DNA of 64,000 bases from Hathewaya histolytica (GCF_901482605.1 NZ_LR590481.1:682001-746000); one strand, 5' to 3'; counted from the stretch's first letter, positions 25,900 to 36,662 are shown. The notes: generated by a model from the sequence alone, not told the origin. Translations and numbers: made by a program.

Positions 25900-27186
25900 A
25901 TGCGTCTTGAAGTAGGTAAAATATTTATAAAAGATCTTCAATTCGGCAGTGAAACAAAGGTTGAAAACGGAGTTCTTTATGTTAACAAAGAAGAACTTCT
26001 AAATGAAATCGGTGGAGATGACAGAATAAAGAGCATCGATTTTGAAATTGCAAGACCAGGAGAATCAGTAAGAATTATCCCAGTTAAAGATGTTGTTGAG
26101 CCAAGAGTTAAAGTTGAAGGAAACGGTGGAATATTCCCTGGATTCATCAATAAAGTTGACACAGTTGGTTCAGGCAGAACTCATGTATTAAAAGGTGCAG
26201 CAGTTGTAACAACTGGTAAAATCGTTGGTTTCCAAGAGGGTATAGTTGATATGTCAGGAGAAGGTGCTAAATATACTCCATTCTCAAAGACTAACAACTT
26301 AGTAATCATTGCAGAACCAAAAGATGGTATAGCTCAGCATGCTCACGAAGAAGCAGTAAGAATGCTAGGATTCAAAGCAGCTGTATATCTTGGAAAAGCT
26401 GGTAAAGAAGTAGAGCCAGATGAAGTTAAAATTTTCGAAACATTACCACTTTTAGAGCAACTTAAACAATATCCAGAGTTACCAAAAGTAGCTTATGTGT
26501 ATATGCTTCAAAGCCAAGGATTACTTCATGACACTTATGTTTACGGAGTAGATGCTAAGAAAATTATTCCTACATTTATTTACCCAACAGAAGTATTTGA
26601 CGGTGCAATAGTAAGTGGTAACTGTGTATCTGCATGTGACAAAAATCCAAGTTATGTTCATATGAATCATCCAATAATCGAAGAATTATATGAAAAACAT
26701 GGAAAAGATATCAACTTCGTAGGAGTAATATTAACTAACGAAAACGTATATCTTGCAGATAAAGAAAGATCATCTAACTGGGTTGCTAAAATGGCAGAAT
26801 ACCTAGGAGTGGATGCAGTTATAGTTTCAGAAGAAGGATTTGGTAACCCAGATGCTGACTTAGTTATGAACTGTAACAAAATCACTGCAAAAGGAATTAA
26901 AACAGTTTTATTAACTGACGAATATGCTGGACAAGATGGAAGTTCACAATCATTAGCAGACTCAACTCCAAAAGGAGACGCTGTTGTAACAAATGGTAAT
27001 GCTAACGAAGTTATAACTCTTCCAAAAATGGACAAAGTTATAGGACATCCAGAAGCAGCAAAAATTATTGCTGGTGCAAATAATGAAAGTTTAAAGGAAG
27101 ATGGATCAATCGTAGCTGAAATTCAAGTTATCACTGGGGCTACTAGTGAAGTTGGATTCAACTATTTAACAGCTAAAGGATATTAA
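25900..27186 (+). CDS. grdE: Glycine reductase protein B, alpha/beta proprotein
   Basis: 428-residue precursor of the two small subunits of substrate-specific protein B. With the ATG after AGGAGG, the sequence SGNCVSAC places Asn241-Cys242 at the point where GrdE-type proproteins are known to self-cleave, giving a pyruvoyl-type N-terminus on the alpha subunit. Protein B with the GrdB selenoprotein binds glycine as a Schiff base. An upstream in-frame ATG (MYSTFQEV) lies before the ribosome site and is not used. It is followed by grdA after 54 bases. Confidence 0.95.
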   Translation: MRLEVGKIFIKDLQFGSETKVENGVLYVNKEELLNEIGGDDRIKSIDFEIARPGESVRIIPVKDVVEPRVKVEGNGGIFPGFINKVDTVGSGRTHVLKGAAVVTTGKIVGFQEGIVDMSGEGAKYTPFSKTNNLVIIAEPKDGIAQHAHEEAVRMLGFKAAVYLGKAGKEVEPDEVKIFETLPLLEQLKQYPELPKVAYVYMLQSQGLLHDTYVYGVDAKKIIPTFIYPTEVFDGAIVSGNCVSACDKNPSYVHMNHPIIEELYEKHGKDINFVGVILTNENVYLADKERSSNWVAKMAEYLGVDAVIVSEEGFGNPDADLVMNCNKITAKGIKTVLLTDEYAGQDGSSQSLADSTPKGDAVVTNGNANEVITLPKMDKVIGHPEAAKIIAGANNESLKEDGSIVAEIQVITGATSEVGFNYLTAKGY

Positions 27187-27240
27187 TTTTTAAAGAATAT
27201 AGGATATTATATTGAATAATTTGAGAAAGGGAGATCAATT

Positions 27241-27711
27241 ATGTTAAAAGATAAAAAAGTAATTGCTATCGGCGATAGAGACGGTATACCAGGACCAGCT
27301 ATCGAAGCATGTGTTAAATCAGCAGGAGCAGAAGTAATTTTTGCATCTACAGAGTGTTTCGTCTGAACAGCTGCAGGTGCTATGGATCTGGAGATCCAAC
27401 AAAGAGTTAAAGATTTAGCAGAAAAACACGGACCTGAAAATGTTGTTGTTATAGTTGGTGGAGCAGAAGCAGAAGCTTCAGGATTATCAGCTGAAACAGT
27501 AGCAGCAGGAGATCCAACTTTTGCAGGACCACTAGCTGGAGTAGCTTTAGGATTAGCTGCATTCCATATAGTAGAGCCAGAAATTAAAGATGCTTGTGAT
27601 GCAGGCGTTTATGATGAGCAATGCGGAATGATGGAAATGGTTCTTGAAGTTGATGCTATCATCGAAGAAGTTAAATCAGTAAGAGATCAATTCTCACAAT
27701 ACTCACTATAA
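27241..27711 (+). CDS. grdA: Glycine reductase selenoprotein A (UGA read as selenocysteine)
   Basis: Selenoprotein A carries the carboxymethyl-selenoether from protein B to protein C. The frame contains one in-frame TGA at 27364-27366 (codon 42). On both sides the protein matches Grd[25 protein letters not shown] before, CFVU at the site, then [14 protein letters not shown]. The total is 156 residues including Sec. A hairpin 17 bases after the TGA is a likely bacterial SECIS. The gene would be broken if TGA were a stop, so the host must have selA, selB, selC and selD elsewhere. The ATG follows AAAGGGAG. Confidence 0.97.
27384..27397 (+). promoter_or_regulatory. Candidate bacterial SECIS hairpin in grdA
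   Basis: GGATC-TGGA-GATCC forms a 5-bp stem with a 4-base loop containing GG, 17 bases after the selenocysteine TGA. A GG/GU in the apical loop is the feature recognised by SelB. The fold is inferred. Confidence 0.65.
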
Positions 27712-27789
27712 TTTTAAAATTTAAAAAATAATAAATAACAGAAACTTGTGGGTTTGAATAGTAACTCCAGTTGAAGGGGGGAAATTACT

Positions 27790-29094
27790 TTGATTAAAGT
27801 AGTTCACTATATAAATCAATTCTATGCTGGTATCGGTGGAGAAGAAATGGCTCACATCGAACCTGAAGTAAGAGAAGGCTTTGTAGGCCCAGGTATGGGA
27901 TTAAACGGTCTATTAAAAAAAGATGGAGCTGAGATAGTTGCAACAGTTATTTGTGGTGACTCATATTTCGGTGAAAACATGGAAGAAGCAGAAGCTAAAA
28001 TATTAGAAATGGTGAAAAAACAAGAGCCAGATCTATTTGTAGCAGGACCTGCATTTAACGCTGGTAGATACGGTGTTGCTTGTGGTGCTATATGTAAGGC
28101 AGTTAATGAAAAATTAGGCGTTCCAGTAATGACTGCTATGTATAAAGAAAACCCTGGTGCAGATATGTACAAGAAGAGTGCATATATTGTAGAAACTAGA
28201 AATAGTGCAGTTGGTATGAGACAAGCTTTACCTGCAATGGCTAAATTAGCTTTAAAATTAGCTAAAGGTGAAGAAGTTGGAACACCTGCTGAAGATGGAT
28301 ATATGCCAAGAGGAATCAGAAAGAACTACTTTGCTACAGATAGAGGAGCAAAGAGAGCTGTTGAAATGCTTGTTAAGAAATTAAAAGGTGAAGAGTTCGT
28401 AACAGAATTCCCAATGCCAGATTTCGATAGAGTAGATCCTCAACCAGCTGTAAAAGATATAACAAAAGCTAAAATTGCTATTGTTACATCAGGTGGTATA
28501 GTTCCAAAAGGAAACCCAGACCATATTGAATCTTCAAGTGCTTCTAAGATTGGTAAGTATGATATAGAAGGTTTAATGGACTTAACTTCAGAAACTCATG
28601 AAACAGCACACGGTGGACATGACCCTGTATATGCTAATGAAGACCCAGATAGAGTTATTCCTGTAGACGTTTTAAGAGAGTTTGAAAAAGAAGGAAAAAT
28701 TGGTTCATTACACAGATACTTCTATTCAACAGTTGGTAACGGTACAGCTGTTGCATCATCTAAAAAATTCGGGGCTGAAACAGCTAAAGAATTAGTTGCA
28801 GATGGTGTAGATGCAGTTATACTAACTTCTACGTGAGGAACTTGTACACGTTGCGGTGCAACGCTAGTTAAAGAAATTGAAAGAGTATTACCTGTAGTTC
28901 ATATGTGTACAATTACACCAGTTTCAATGACTGTTGGAGCTAACAGAATAATACCAACGATTGCTATTCCTCACCCATTAGGAAACCCAGCTTTAAATAA
29001 AGAAGATGAGTACAACCTAAGAAAGAAATTAGTTGAAAATGCTCTTAAAGCTCTTGAAACAGAAGTAGAAGAACAAACAGTATTTGAAGACTAA
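27790..29094 (+). CDS. grdB: Glycine reductase protein B, gamma subunit, selenoprotein
   Basis: Glycine-specific selenoprotein of the reductase; 434 residues including one Sec. It starts at TTG after GGGGGG (MIKVVHYINQFYAGIGGEEMAH) and runs through TGA at 28834-28836 (codon 349) in the context LTSTUGTCTRCGA, the UxxCxxC site of GrdB. It then continues with VKEIERVLPVVHMCTITPVSMTVGANRIIP to the natural TAA. The sequence after the TGA is well conserved GrdB, so this is recoding and not a pseudogene. A terminator hairpin follows. Confidence 0.97.
28849..28863 (+). promoter_or_regulatory. Candidate bacterial SECIS hairpin in grdB
   Basis: CGTTGC-GGT-GCAACG is a perfect 6-bp stem with a GGT loop, 12 bases after the selenocysteine TGA. 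A G-G-U loop fits SelB recognition. Confidence 0.75.
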
Positions 29095-29104
29095 TATATA
29101 AATT

Positions 29105-29139
29105 AAATAATTAGGGAACAGTGTGTTCCCTAATTATTT
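29105..29139 (+). terminator. Terminator-like hairpin after grdB
   Basis: AAATAATTAGGGAACA and TGTTCCCTAATTATTT form a 16-bp perfect stem with a GTG loop. The following tail (GTAAAAAT) is poor in T, so read-through to grdC is possible. Confidence 0.75.
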
Positions 29140-29225
29140 GTAAAAATAAATTATATTATATTTATAAATATACATATTTGAAAATGTAACTATCATAAAT
29201 ATAATGTATGTGTTTTAATATACAA

Positions 29226-29238
29226 TGCACTGTGTGCA
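29226..29238. promoter_or_regulatory. Small palindrome upstream of grdC
   Basis: TGCAC-TGT-GTGCA is a 5-3-5 dyad, the only G/C-rich spot in the AT-rich 226-base gap between the grdB hairpin and grdC. A TATAAT (29286-29291) lies about 50 bases further on without a clear -35. It may be an operator for a separate grdCD promoter; this is speculative. Confidence 0.3.
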
Positions 29239-29365
29239 ATGTATTATATAAATTAGACTGAAGATAAAGAATTTTAGGTATATTGTATAATGTGGATTGT
29301 ATAAAATTTTATATTATTAAAATATAAAATAATCTAGTTTTTTCATTTATGAGGAGGTTAACAAT

Positions 29366-30901
29366 ATGAGTTTTCCAGTTATTAAAAAATCAGCTTATGT
29401 ATTAGCCCATACTCCAGATATGATAATACATAATGGAACTACACAAATGGTAGAAAGAAAGTCTCATCCAGATTCAGACTATTTAAAAGCAATCAAATCT
29501 AACTTAAGAACTTACGAAGAAGTAGTAGGGTATGCACCAAACCAAACTTATATAGGAAACATGACTCCAGAACAATTAGGAGAAACTCCAAAACCATGGT
29601 TTAAGTCAAATGTTGAAAATGCAAATAGATACGGTAAATTTGGTGAAATTATGCCTCAAGATGAGTTCTATGGATTAATGAAAATTGTTGACGTGTTCGA
29701 CCTTGTTATTCTTGAAAAAGATTTCACTGAATTAGTAAAAGAAAAATTAATGAATCATAAATTATTTAAAGAAAAAGCTGAAGCTATTAAAGAAGGAGAA
29801 GAAGTATCTTTAATAGAAACTTTAGTAAATGAAAAAGGTGCTGAAGGTTTATATCAAGATGGTAAATTAGTAGGATGTGTTAAAAGAGCACACGAGGTTG
29901 ATGAAAACTTATCAGCTGAATATATGCTTGAAAACTTAGCAGGTAAAGCTACATCAGTTATAGCTTTAGCTCACTTAGTTGATGGACTAGATGTACCAGT
30001 AGAAGAAATTGGATACATTATTGAATGTTCAGAAGAAGCAATCGGTGATATGAACCAAAGAGGAGGCGGAAACTTAGCTAAATCTATAGGAGAAGTTGTT
30101 GGATTAACAGGTGCAACAGGTTCTGACGTAAGAGGATTCTGTGCAGCTCCAGCTCACTCATTAGTAAGTGCATCATCATTAGTTAAAGCAGGAACTTTCA
30201 AACATGTTGTAGTTGTTGCAGGTGGATGTACAGCTAAATTAGGTATGAATGGTAAATCTCACTTAGGAAAAGAAATGCCAGTAATGGAAGATTGCTTAGG
30301 TTCATTTGCCATCTTAGTATCTGAAAATGATGGTGTAAACCCAATCATCAGAACTGATATTTTAGGAAGACATACAATAGGACATGGTGCGTCTCCACAA
30401 GCAGTTCTTCAAGCATTAGTATTAGAACCATTACAAAGCCATGGATTAAAAATAACAGACATAAACAAATTCTCTCCAGAAATGCAAACTTCAGAAATAA
30501 CTGAACCAGCAGGTGCAGGAGATGTTCCAACTCAAAACTATAAAATGATAGGGGCTCTAGCTGTTAAAACTGGACAATTAGATAGAAAAGAATTACCAAA
30601 CTTTATTAAAGATCATGGATATCAAGGATTTGCTCCAACTCAAGGACATATTCCTTCAGGAGTGCCAATAGTTGGACACGGTGTTGACAGAATATTAGAT
30701 GGAACTTTAGAAAATTTCATGATCATAGGAAAAGGAAGCTTGTTCTTAGGAAGAATGACTAACTTATTCGATGGTATATCATTTGTTGTAGAAAAGAACC
30801 CAGGAGTAGTAGAAGCTGAGGGTGGAATTAATAAAGAAGAAGTTAAATCAATGGTTGCAGATGCAATGAAAGATTTCGCTAAATTCTTAATGCAAGAATA
30901 A
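29366..30901 (+). CDS. grdC: Glycine reductase protein C, beta subunit
   Basis: 511-residue subunit of protein C, which accepts the carboxymethyl group from selenoprotein A and releases acetyl phosphate. It is related to beta-ketoacyl-ACP synthase III. Family pieces: SFPVIKKSAYVLAHTPDMIIHNGTTQ at the N-terminus, VGLTGATGSDVRGFCAAPAHSL (active Cys region about residue 260), VVVAGGCTAKLGMNGKSHL and HIPSGVPIVGHGVDRIL. GAGGAGG precedes the ATG. It is followed by grdD, 29 bases from stop to start. Confidence 0.96.
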   Translation: MSFPVIKKSAYVLAHTPDMIIHNGTTQMVERKSHPDSDYLKAIKSNLRTYEEVVGYAPNQTYIGNMTPEQLGETPKPWFKSNVENANRYGKFGEIMPQDEFYGLMKIVDVFDLVILEKDFTELVKEKLMNHKLFKEKAEAIKEGEEVSLIETLVNEKGAEGLYQDGKLVGCVKRAHEVDENLSAEYMLENLAGKATSVIALAHLVDGLDVPVEEIGYIIECSEEAIGDMNQRGGGNLAKSIGEVVGLTGATGSDVRGFCAAPAHSLVSASSLVKAGTFKHVVVVAGGCTAKLGMNGKSHLGKEMPVMEDCLGSFAILVSENDGVNPIIRTDILGRHTIGHGASPQAVLQALVLEPLQSHGLKITDINKFSPEMQTSEITEPAGAGDVPTQNYKMIGALAVKTGQLDRKELPNFIKDHGYQGFAPTQGHIPSGVPIVGHGVDRILDGTLENFMIIGKGSLFLGRMTNLFDGISFVVEKNPGVVEAEGGINKEEVKSMVADAMKDFAKFLMQE

Positions 30902-30930
30902 TATTCCTAAAAAGAGAAGAGGTGAATTTC

Positions 30931-32088
30931 ATGAGCCAAGATGCTGCAAAAAAAATGATATCAGAAGTTTTTAATGATATAGCTGACGGTCTAAAGAGCG
31001 GAAGATTTGGCAAAAAGGTTAGAATAGGTTTAACTATTTTAGGCTCTGAGCATGGAGTTGAAGAAATGGTTAAAGCTGCTGAAATAGCTAATAGTAAATA
31101 TGATGATTTTGAAATAGTTTTAATCGGAAGTAAAGTAGACTCAGACTTTGAAGTAGTAGAAGTTGAGAATGCTGAAGAAGGCCATAAAAAGATGGTTGAG
31201 ATGCTTGAAAATGGTCAGTTAGATGGTTGTGTAACACAACACTTTGATTTCCCAATAGGAGTATCTACAGTAGGAAAAGTTGTAACACCAGGAAAAGGAA
31301 GAGAAATGATTATAGCAACTACAACTGGAACAACTTCAACTAATAGAGTTGAAGGAATGGTTATAAATGCTATTTCTGGTGTAGCCGCTGCTAAAGCTCT
31401 AGGAATAAAGAACCCTAAAGTTGGTATCTTAAATGTAGAGGGAGCTAGACAAACAGAAAGAATTTTAAATGAAGTAAAAGAAAATGGTTATGACTTAACT
31501 TTCTCACAATCTCTAAGAGCTGATGGCGGTTCTGTAATGAGAGGAAACGACCTTCTTGCAGGAACTCCAGACGTTATGGTTTGTGATTCATTAACTGGAA
31601 ACTTATTAATAAAAATGTTCTCTTCATTTACAACAGGTGGAGGATATGAAACAATAGGTGCAGGATACGGGCCAGGAATTGGTGCTGACTATGATAAATT
31701 AGTTAACATAGTTTCAAGAGCATCAGGAGCACCTTTAATTGCAGAGGCTTTAAGATACTGTGCAACTTGTGCTAAGAACAAAGTTTTAGCTATTGCTAAA
31801 GATGAGTTCCAAAAAGCAGGTAAGGCAGGATTACAAGCATCTATAGATAAAGTAACTAAGAAAAAGGTTGAAACTTCTGATGAAGAAGTTAAAATGCCAC
31901 CAAAAGAAGTTGTTACATTCTCAATTCCAGGAATAGATATTCTTGAATTAGAAGACGCTTGCAAAGTGTTATGGAAAGAAGGAATTTATTCTGAAAGTGG
32001 TATGGGATGTACAGGACCAATAATACTAGTTCCAGAAGCTAAGGGTAACGAAGCAACTGAAGTATTAAAAAAAGCAGAATATATTTAA
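30931..32088 (+). CDS. grdD: Glycine reductase protein C, alpha subunit
   Basis: 385-residue PlsX-related partner of GrdC in the acetyl-phosphate-forming protein C complex. The opening SQDAAKKMISEVFNDIADGLKSGRFGKKVRIGLTILGSEHG and the C-terminal YSESGMGCTGPIILV are diagnostic. Cys360 in GMGCTGP corresponds to the cysteine known to take part in the acetyl-transfer step. The start is the ATG after GAGGTG; a GTG inside the ribosome site in the same frame is rejected. It is the last gene of the cluster and is closed by a strong terminator. Confidence 0.96.
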   Translation: MSQDAAKKMISEVFNDIADGLKSGRFGKKVRIGLTILGSEHGVEEMVKAAEIANSKYDDFEIVLIGSKVDSDFEVVEVENAEEGHKKMVEMLENGQLDGCVTQHFDFPIGVSTVGKVVTPGKGREMIIATTTGTTSTNRVEGMVINAISGVAAAKALGIKNPKVGILNVEGARQTERILNEVKENGYDLTFSQSLRADGGSVMRGNDLLAGTPDVMVCDSLTGNLLIKMFSSFTTGGGYETIGAGYGPGIGADYDKLVNIVSRASGAPLIAEALRYCATCAKNKVLAIAKDEFQKAGKAGLQASIDKVTKKKVETSDEEVKMPPKEVVTFSIPGIDILELEDACKVLWKEGIYSESGMGCTGPIILVPEAKGNEATEVLKKAEYI

Positions 32089-32092
32089 TATA

Positions 32093-32133
32093 AAAAAACT
32101 GTCTCAAAATTTAATTTTGAGGCAGTTTTTTTG
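32093..32133 (+). terminator. Terminator after grdD
   Basis: AAAAAACTGTCTCAAAAT and ATTTTGAGGCAGTTTTTT form an 18-bp stem (one G-T pair) with a TTA loop and a T run. Confidence 0.95.
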
Positions 32134-32252
32134 TTTTATACATGTTATATATAATAGATTATACATATTATTTATTATGTAATCTGTATATAAAAATAGA
32201 AAAAGGTTTAAAATAAATTTGAATATTCAGCTAAAATGTATATTAAAAAGAC

Positions 32253-32281
32253 TTTCAAAATCATTGGTATTAGAGTATAAT
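32253..32281 (+). promoter_or_regulatory. Promoter of the cggR glycolytic operon
   Basis: TATAAT (32276-32281) with a weak TTTCAA -35 (32253-32258) exactly 17 bases upstream. It is directly followed by the CggR-like operator, so repressor binding would block initiation or elongation. Confidence 0.6.
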
Positions 32282-32286
32282 ATTAG

Positions 32287-32323
32287 TGGGAACATTATTA
32301 ATCATATGGGACAATATAGTACC
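32287..32323 (+). promoter_or_regulatory. CggR-like operator
   Basis: GGGAAC at 32288 and GGGACAATATAGTACC at 32308 lie exactly 20 bases apart. The B. subtilis operator is a direct repeat of GGGACN6TGTC with the same 20-base period. The second half-site is near consensus, the first degenerate. It sits just after the -10 element and before cggR, as in Bacillus. Confidence 0.65.
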
Positions 32324-32338
32324 TAAAGAGGTGTTTAT

Positions 32339-33385
32339 ATGATAGATATACTAAAACTTGAAAAAAAGATAGTACCGGAGATATTAGGGCTTTTAGAAAA
32401 ACGATATAAAATTTTAAGATCCATAAGATATAATCAACCTATTGGAAGAAGGGTTTTAGCAAATAACTTGAGTCTTGGAGAAAGAACTATTAGAAATGAA
32501 GTTAACTTTTTAAAGTCACAGGAACTGATAGAGATATATACTGAAGGAATGTATATAACAGAAGAAGGGGAAGAGATAATAGAGAGACTTGGTGGTTTTA
32601 TACATGAAGTAAAAGGGTTAAAGGATTTAGAAGAGAGAATTAGAAGTTATCTTAAAATAAAAGAGGTTAATATTATTCCAGGAAATTATGAAGAGGATAG
32701 AAGTATATTAAAAGAAGTTGGCAGAGAATCAGCAAGTTATTTTAAAGGAATTTTAAAAGATAATATTGTTGTATCTTTAACTGGAGGTACAACGGTTAAA
32801 GAATTGGTGGATAACATGCCAAAATTAAATAAGTATAAAAAATTATTAGTTTTACCAGCAAGGGGTGGAATGGGTAGAGATGTAGAAATACAATCAAATA
32901 CTCTATGTGCAAGACTAGCAGAAAAACTAAATGGAAATTATAAACTTTTACATGTACCTGATAATTTAAGTGAAGTTGCATTAAACACTATGTTAAAAGA
33001 AAGAAGTATAGAAGAAATTGTTCATAATATACGAAACTGTAATATTTTAATATATGGAATTGGAAGAGCTGATGAAATGGCTAAAAAGAGAGAACTGCAA
33101 CAAAATACTATTAATGAAATATTAGATAAAGGCGCTGTAGGAGAAGCTTTAGGAAATTATTATGATATTAATGGAAATGTTGTTTTTAAGCATACCACTA
33201 TAGGTGTAAAAGAAGAGGATACCTACAATATGGACGAAATTATTGCTGTAGCAGCTGGAGCCAATAAGGCTGAAGCAATAATAGGTGGTTTAAAAAACAA
33301 AAAACAAGCAGTTCTAGTGATAGATGAAGGAGCAGCAGAAAAAATAATAAATATAATTTCTAAAATAGAAGAAAATAATATTTAA
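32339..33385 (+). CDS. cggR: Central glycolytic genes regulator CggR (SorC family)
   Basis: 348-residue transcription repressor released by fructose-1,6-bisphosphate in related Firmicutes. The N-terminal winged-helix part (about 20-75: LRSIRYNQPIGRRVLANNLSLGERTIRNEVNFLKSQ) precedes a SorC sugar-phosphate-binding domain (VVSLTGGTTVKELVDNMPK, LPARGGMGRDVEIQSNTLCARLAEKL, ILIYGIGRADEMAKKR, VAAGANKAEAIIGGL). It is the first gene of cggR-gap-pgk-tpi-gpmI-eno and is preceded by its probable operator, implying autoregulation. Confidence 0.95.
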   Translation: MIDILKLEKKIVPEILGLLEKRYKILRSIRYNQPIGRRVLANNLSLGERTIRNEVNFLKSQELIEIYTEGMYITEEGEEIIERLGGFIHEVKGLKDLEERIRSYLKIKEVNIIPGNYEEDRSILKEVGRESASYFKGILKDNIVVSLTGGTTVKELVDNMPKLNKYKKLLVLPARGGMGRDVEIQSNTLCARLAEKLNGNYKLLHVPDNLSEVALNTMLKERSIEEIVHNIRNCNILIYGIGRADEMAKKRELQQNTINEILDKGAVGEALGNYYDINGNVVFKHTTIGVKEEDTYNMDEIIAVAAGANKAEAIIGGLKNKKQAVLVIDEGAAEKIINIISKIEENNI

Positions 33386-33400
33386 CATAATAAAATATAG

Positions 33401-34423
<1,023 letters not shown>

Positions 34424-34500
34424 TTGTGATATAATAATCCTTGAGAGAAACGAATTAGTGTAGCTTATTAAAGTCAATAAACTAATAATATATAAAATTT

Positions 34501-34541
34501 AAAAGTCTAGTTTTGTAGTCTCTCTATAAAACTAGACTTTT
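34501..34541 (+). terminator. Inverted repeat between gap and pgk
   Basis: AAAAGTCTAGTTTT and AAAACTAGACTTTT form a perfect 14-bp stem with a 13-base loop; the tail GTAGC lacks a long T run. It may partly attenuate transcription or set the mRNA end, giving more gap than pgk transcript. Confidence 0.6.
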
Positions 34542-34632
34542 GTAGCATATAGGAATTTATTTAAGGGATAATTATTACATATTCAAGATAAAATATATCT
34601 AATTGTTATATTAATAAATGGGAGGTAACTCT

Positions 34633-35829
34633 ATGAACTTTAATAAAAAATCTATAGAAGATATCAACGTAAAAGGTAAAAAAGTATTAGTCAGATGTGA
34701 CTTTAATGTACCAATACAAGAAGGAAAAATAACTGATGAAAATAGATTAAAAGGTGCACTTCCAACTATAAAATATTTAATGGAGAATAATGCTAAGGTG
34801 ATTTTATGTTCTCATCTTGGAAAACCAAAGGGGGAACCTAAAAAAGAATTATCTTTAGAGCCAGTTGCAAAAAGACTTTCTACAATGTTAGGCAAAGAAG
34901 TGGTATTTGCAGATGATGAAAATGTAGTTGGTGAGAATGCTAAAAATGCAGTACAAAACATGAAAGATGGAGATGTAGTACTATTACAAAACACTCGTTA
35001 CAGAAAAGAAGAGACTAAAAATGAAGACAATTTCTCAAAAGAATTGGCATTACTTGCAGAAGTGTTTGTGAACGATGCCTTTGGAACAGCTCATAGAGCT
35101 CATTGTTCTACTGTAGGGGTTACTAAGTATTTAAAAGAATCTGCCTGTGGATATTTAATTCAAAAAGAGTTAAAGTTCTTAGGAGAAGCAGTGGAAAATC
35201 CAGAAAGACCTTTTGTAGCTATCCTTGGTGGTGCTAAGGTATCAGATAAAATAAATGTAATAAACAATCTTTTAGAAAAGGTTGATATCTTAATAATTGG
35301 TGGAGGAATGGCGTATACATTCTTAAAAGCACAAGGATACACCATAGGAAAATCTCTTTTAGAAGAGGATAAAATGGATTATGCTTTAGAAATGATTAAA
35401 AAGGCAGAAGATAAGGGCGTCAAACTATTACTGCCAGTGGATTTCATAGTAGCTAACGAATTTTCTAAAGATGCTGAACCAATAGTTACAGAAGATAGAA
35501 ATATACAAGATGACTATATGGGAATGGATGTAGGGCCTAAAACAGTAGAATTATTTACAAGTGCTGTAAAAGAAGCTAAAACTGTTATTTGGAATGGACC
35601 TTTAGGAGTTTTTGAATTTGAAAATTTTGCAAAAGGCACTAAATCTATGGCTAAAGCATTATCTGAAACAAAAGCTACAACCATTATAGGTGGTGGTGAT
35701 AGTGCATCAGCTGTAAATAATTTAGGATATGGAGATAAAATGACTCATATATCAACAGGTGGTGGAGCTTCTTTAGAGTTTTTAGAAGGAAAAGCACTAC
35801 CAGGAATAGAAGCATTAATGGAAAAATAG
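34633..35829 (+). CDS. pgk: Phosphoglycerate kinase
   Basis: 398-residue kinase making ATP from 1,3-bisphosphoglycerate. [14 protein letters not shown] at the N-terminus, the substrate loop [34 protein letters not shown], and the C-terminal [13 protein letters not shown] with the nucleotide loop [14 protein letters not shown] are all intact. I use the ATG after GGGAGG; an in-frame ATG 15 bases upstream precedes the ribosome site. It belongs to the CggR operon. Confidence 0.97.
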   Translation: MNFNKKSIEDINVKGKKVLVRCDFNVPIQEGKITDENRLKGALPTIKYLMENNAKVILCSHLGKPKGEPKKELSLEPVAKRLSTMLGKEVVFADDENVVGENAKNAVQNMKDGDVVLLQNTRYRKEETKNEDNFSKELALLAEVFVNDAFGTAHRAHCSTVGVTKYLKESACGYLIQKELKFLGEAVENPERPFVAILGGAKVSDKINVINNLLEKVDILIIGGGMAYTFLKAQGYTIGKSLLEEDKMDYALEMIKKAEDKGVKLLLPVDFIVANEFSKDAEPIVTEDRNIQDDYMGMDVGPKTVELFTSAVKEAKTVIWNGPLGVFEFENFAKGTKSMAKALSETKATTIIGGGDSASAVNNLGYGDKMTHISTGGGASLEFLEGKALPGIEALMEK

Positions 35830-35888
35830 AAAAACAAATTAATTAAGATAACTCTGTTTGTTAATTTGTATTATAGAGGGGTGATACT

Positions 35889-36635
35889 ATGAGAAAAGCA
35901 ATTATAGCTGGAAATTGGAAAATGAATAATACTATAGAAGAGTCTTTAAATTTAGTAAAAGAACTAAAACCTCTTGTTAAAGATGCTGAGGCAGAAGTTA
36001 TAGTTTGTCCAAGTTTTTTAAGTATAAAAGGTGTAATCGATGAAGTAAAAGGAACTAATATAAAAGTTGGTGCACAAAATATGCACTTTGAAGAAAATGG
36101 TGCTTTTACAGGAGAAATATCTCCAAATATGTTAAATGAACTTGGCGTAGATTATGTAATAATAGGGCATAGTGAAAGAAGACAATATTTTAATGAAACA
36201 GATTGTACCATAAATAAAAAACTTAAATCATCATTTAAACATAATATAATCCCAATACTTTGTGTAGGTGAGACTCTAGAAGAGAAAGAGAGTGGAATTA
36301 CAAAAGAAGTTATAGGAAAACAAATAAAGTTAGATTTATATGATATAAGCAGAGAAGAAGTAGAGAATATGGTTGTAGCTTATGAACCAATATGGGCAAT
36401 AGGAACGGGAAAGACTGCTACATCTGAAGAAGCAAATGCTACAATAAAATTTATAAGAAGCATATTAGAAGAATTATATGGAACAGAGACTTCGGATAAA
36501 GTTAGAATACTTTACGGAGGATCAGTAAAGCCGTCAACTATAAAAGAGCAAATGGCTAAGTCAGATATAGATGGCAGTTTAGTAGGTGGGGCTAGTCTTA
36601 AAGCAAAGGACTTTTCAGAAATAGTAAACTACTAG
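35889..36635 (+). CDS. tpiA: Triosephosphate isomerase
   Basis: 248-residue TIM barrel interconverting dihydroxyacetone phosphate and glyceraldehyde-3-phosphate. Active-site residues are visible: AGNWKMN (Lys), [11 protein letters not shown] (His), [15 protein letters not shown] (catalytic Glu and loop 6) and LYGGSVKP with LVGGASL for phosphate binding. It lies 59 bases after pgk and 27 before gpmI, inside the glycolytic operon. Confidence 0.98.
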   Translation: MRKAIIAGNWKMNNTIEESLNLVKELKPLVKDAEAEVIVCPSFLSIKGVIDEVKGTNIKVGAQNMHFEENGAFTGEISPNMLNELGVDYVIIGHSERRQYFNETDCTINKKLKSSFKHNIIPILCVGETLEEKESGITKEVIGKQIKLDLYDISREEVENMVVAYEPIWAIGTGKTATSEEANATIKFIRSILEELYGTETSDKVRILYGGSVKPSTIKEQMAKSDIDGSLVGGASLKAKDFSEIVNY

Positions 36636-36662
36636 AATATACTTAAAACAGGAGGAAAAGCT

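Noticed and set aside
27241-29094. Frameshift or nonsense pseudogenes in grdA and grdB
   Set aside because: Single TGA codons at the known selenocysteine positions, with conserved protein on both sides and SECIS-like hairpins, show recoding.
34424-34632. End of the CggR operon at the gap-pgk hairpin
   Set aside because: The hairpin lacks a strong T tract and no promoter was recognised before pgk, so read-through with partial attenuation is more likely.
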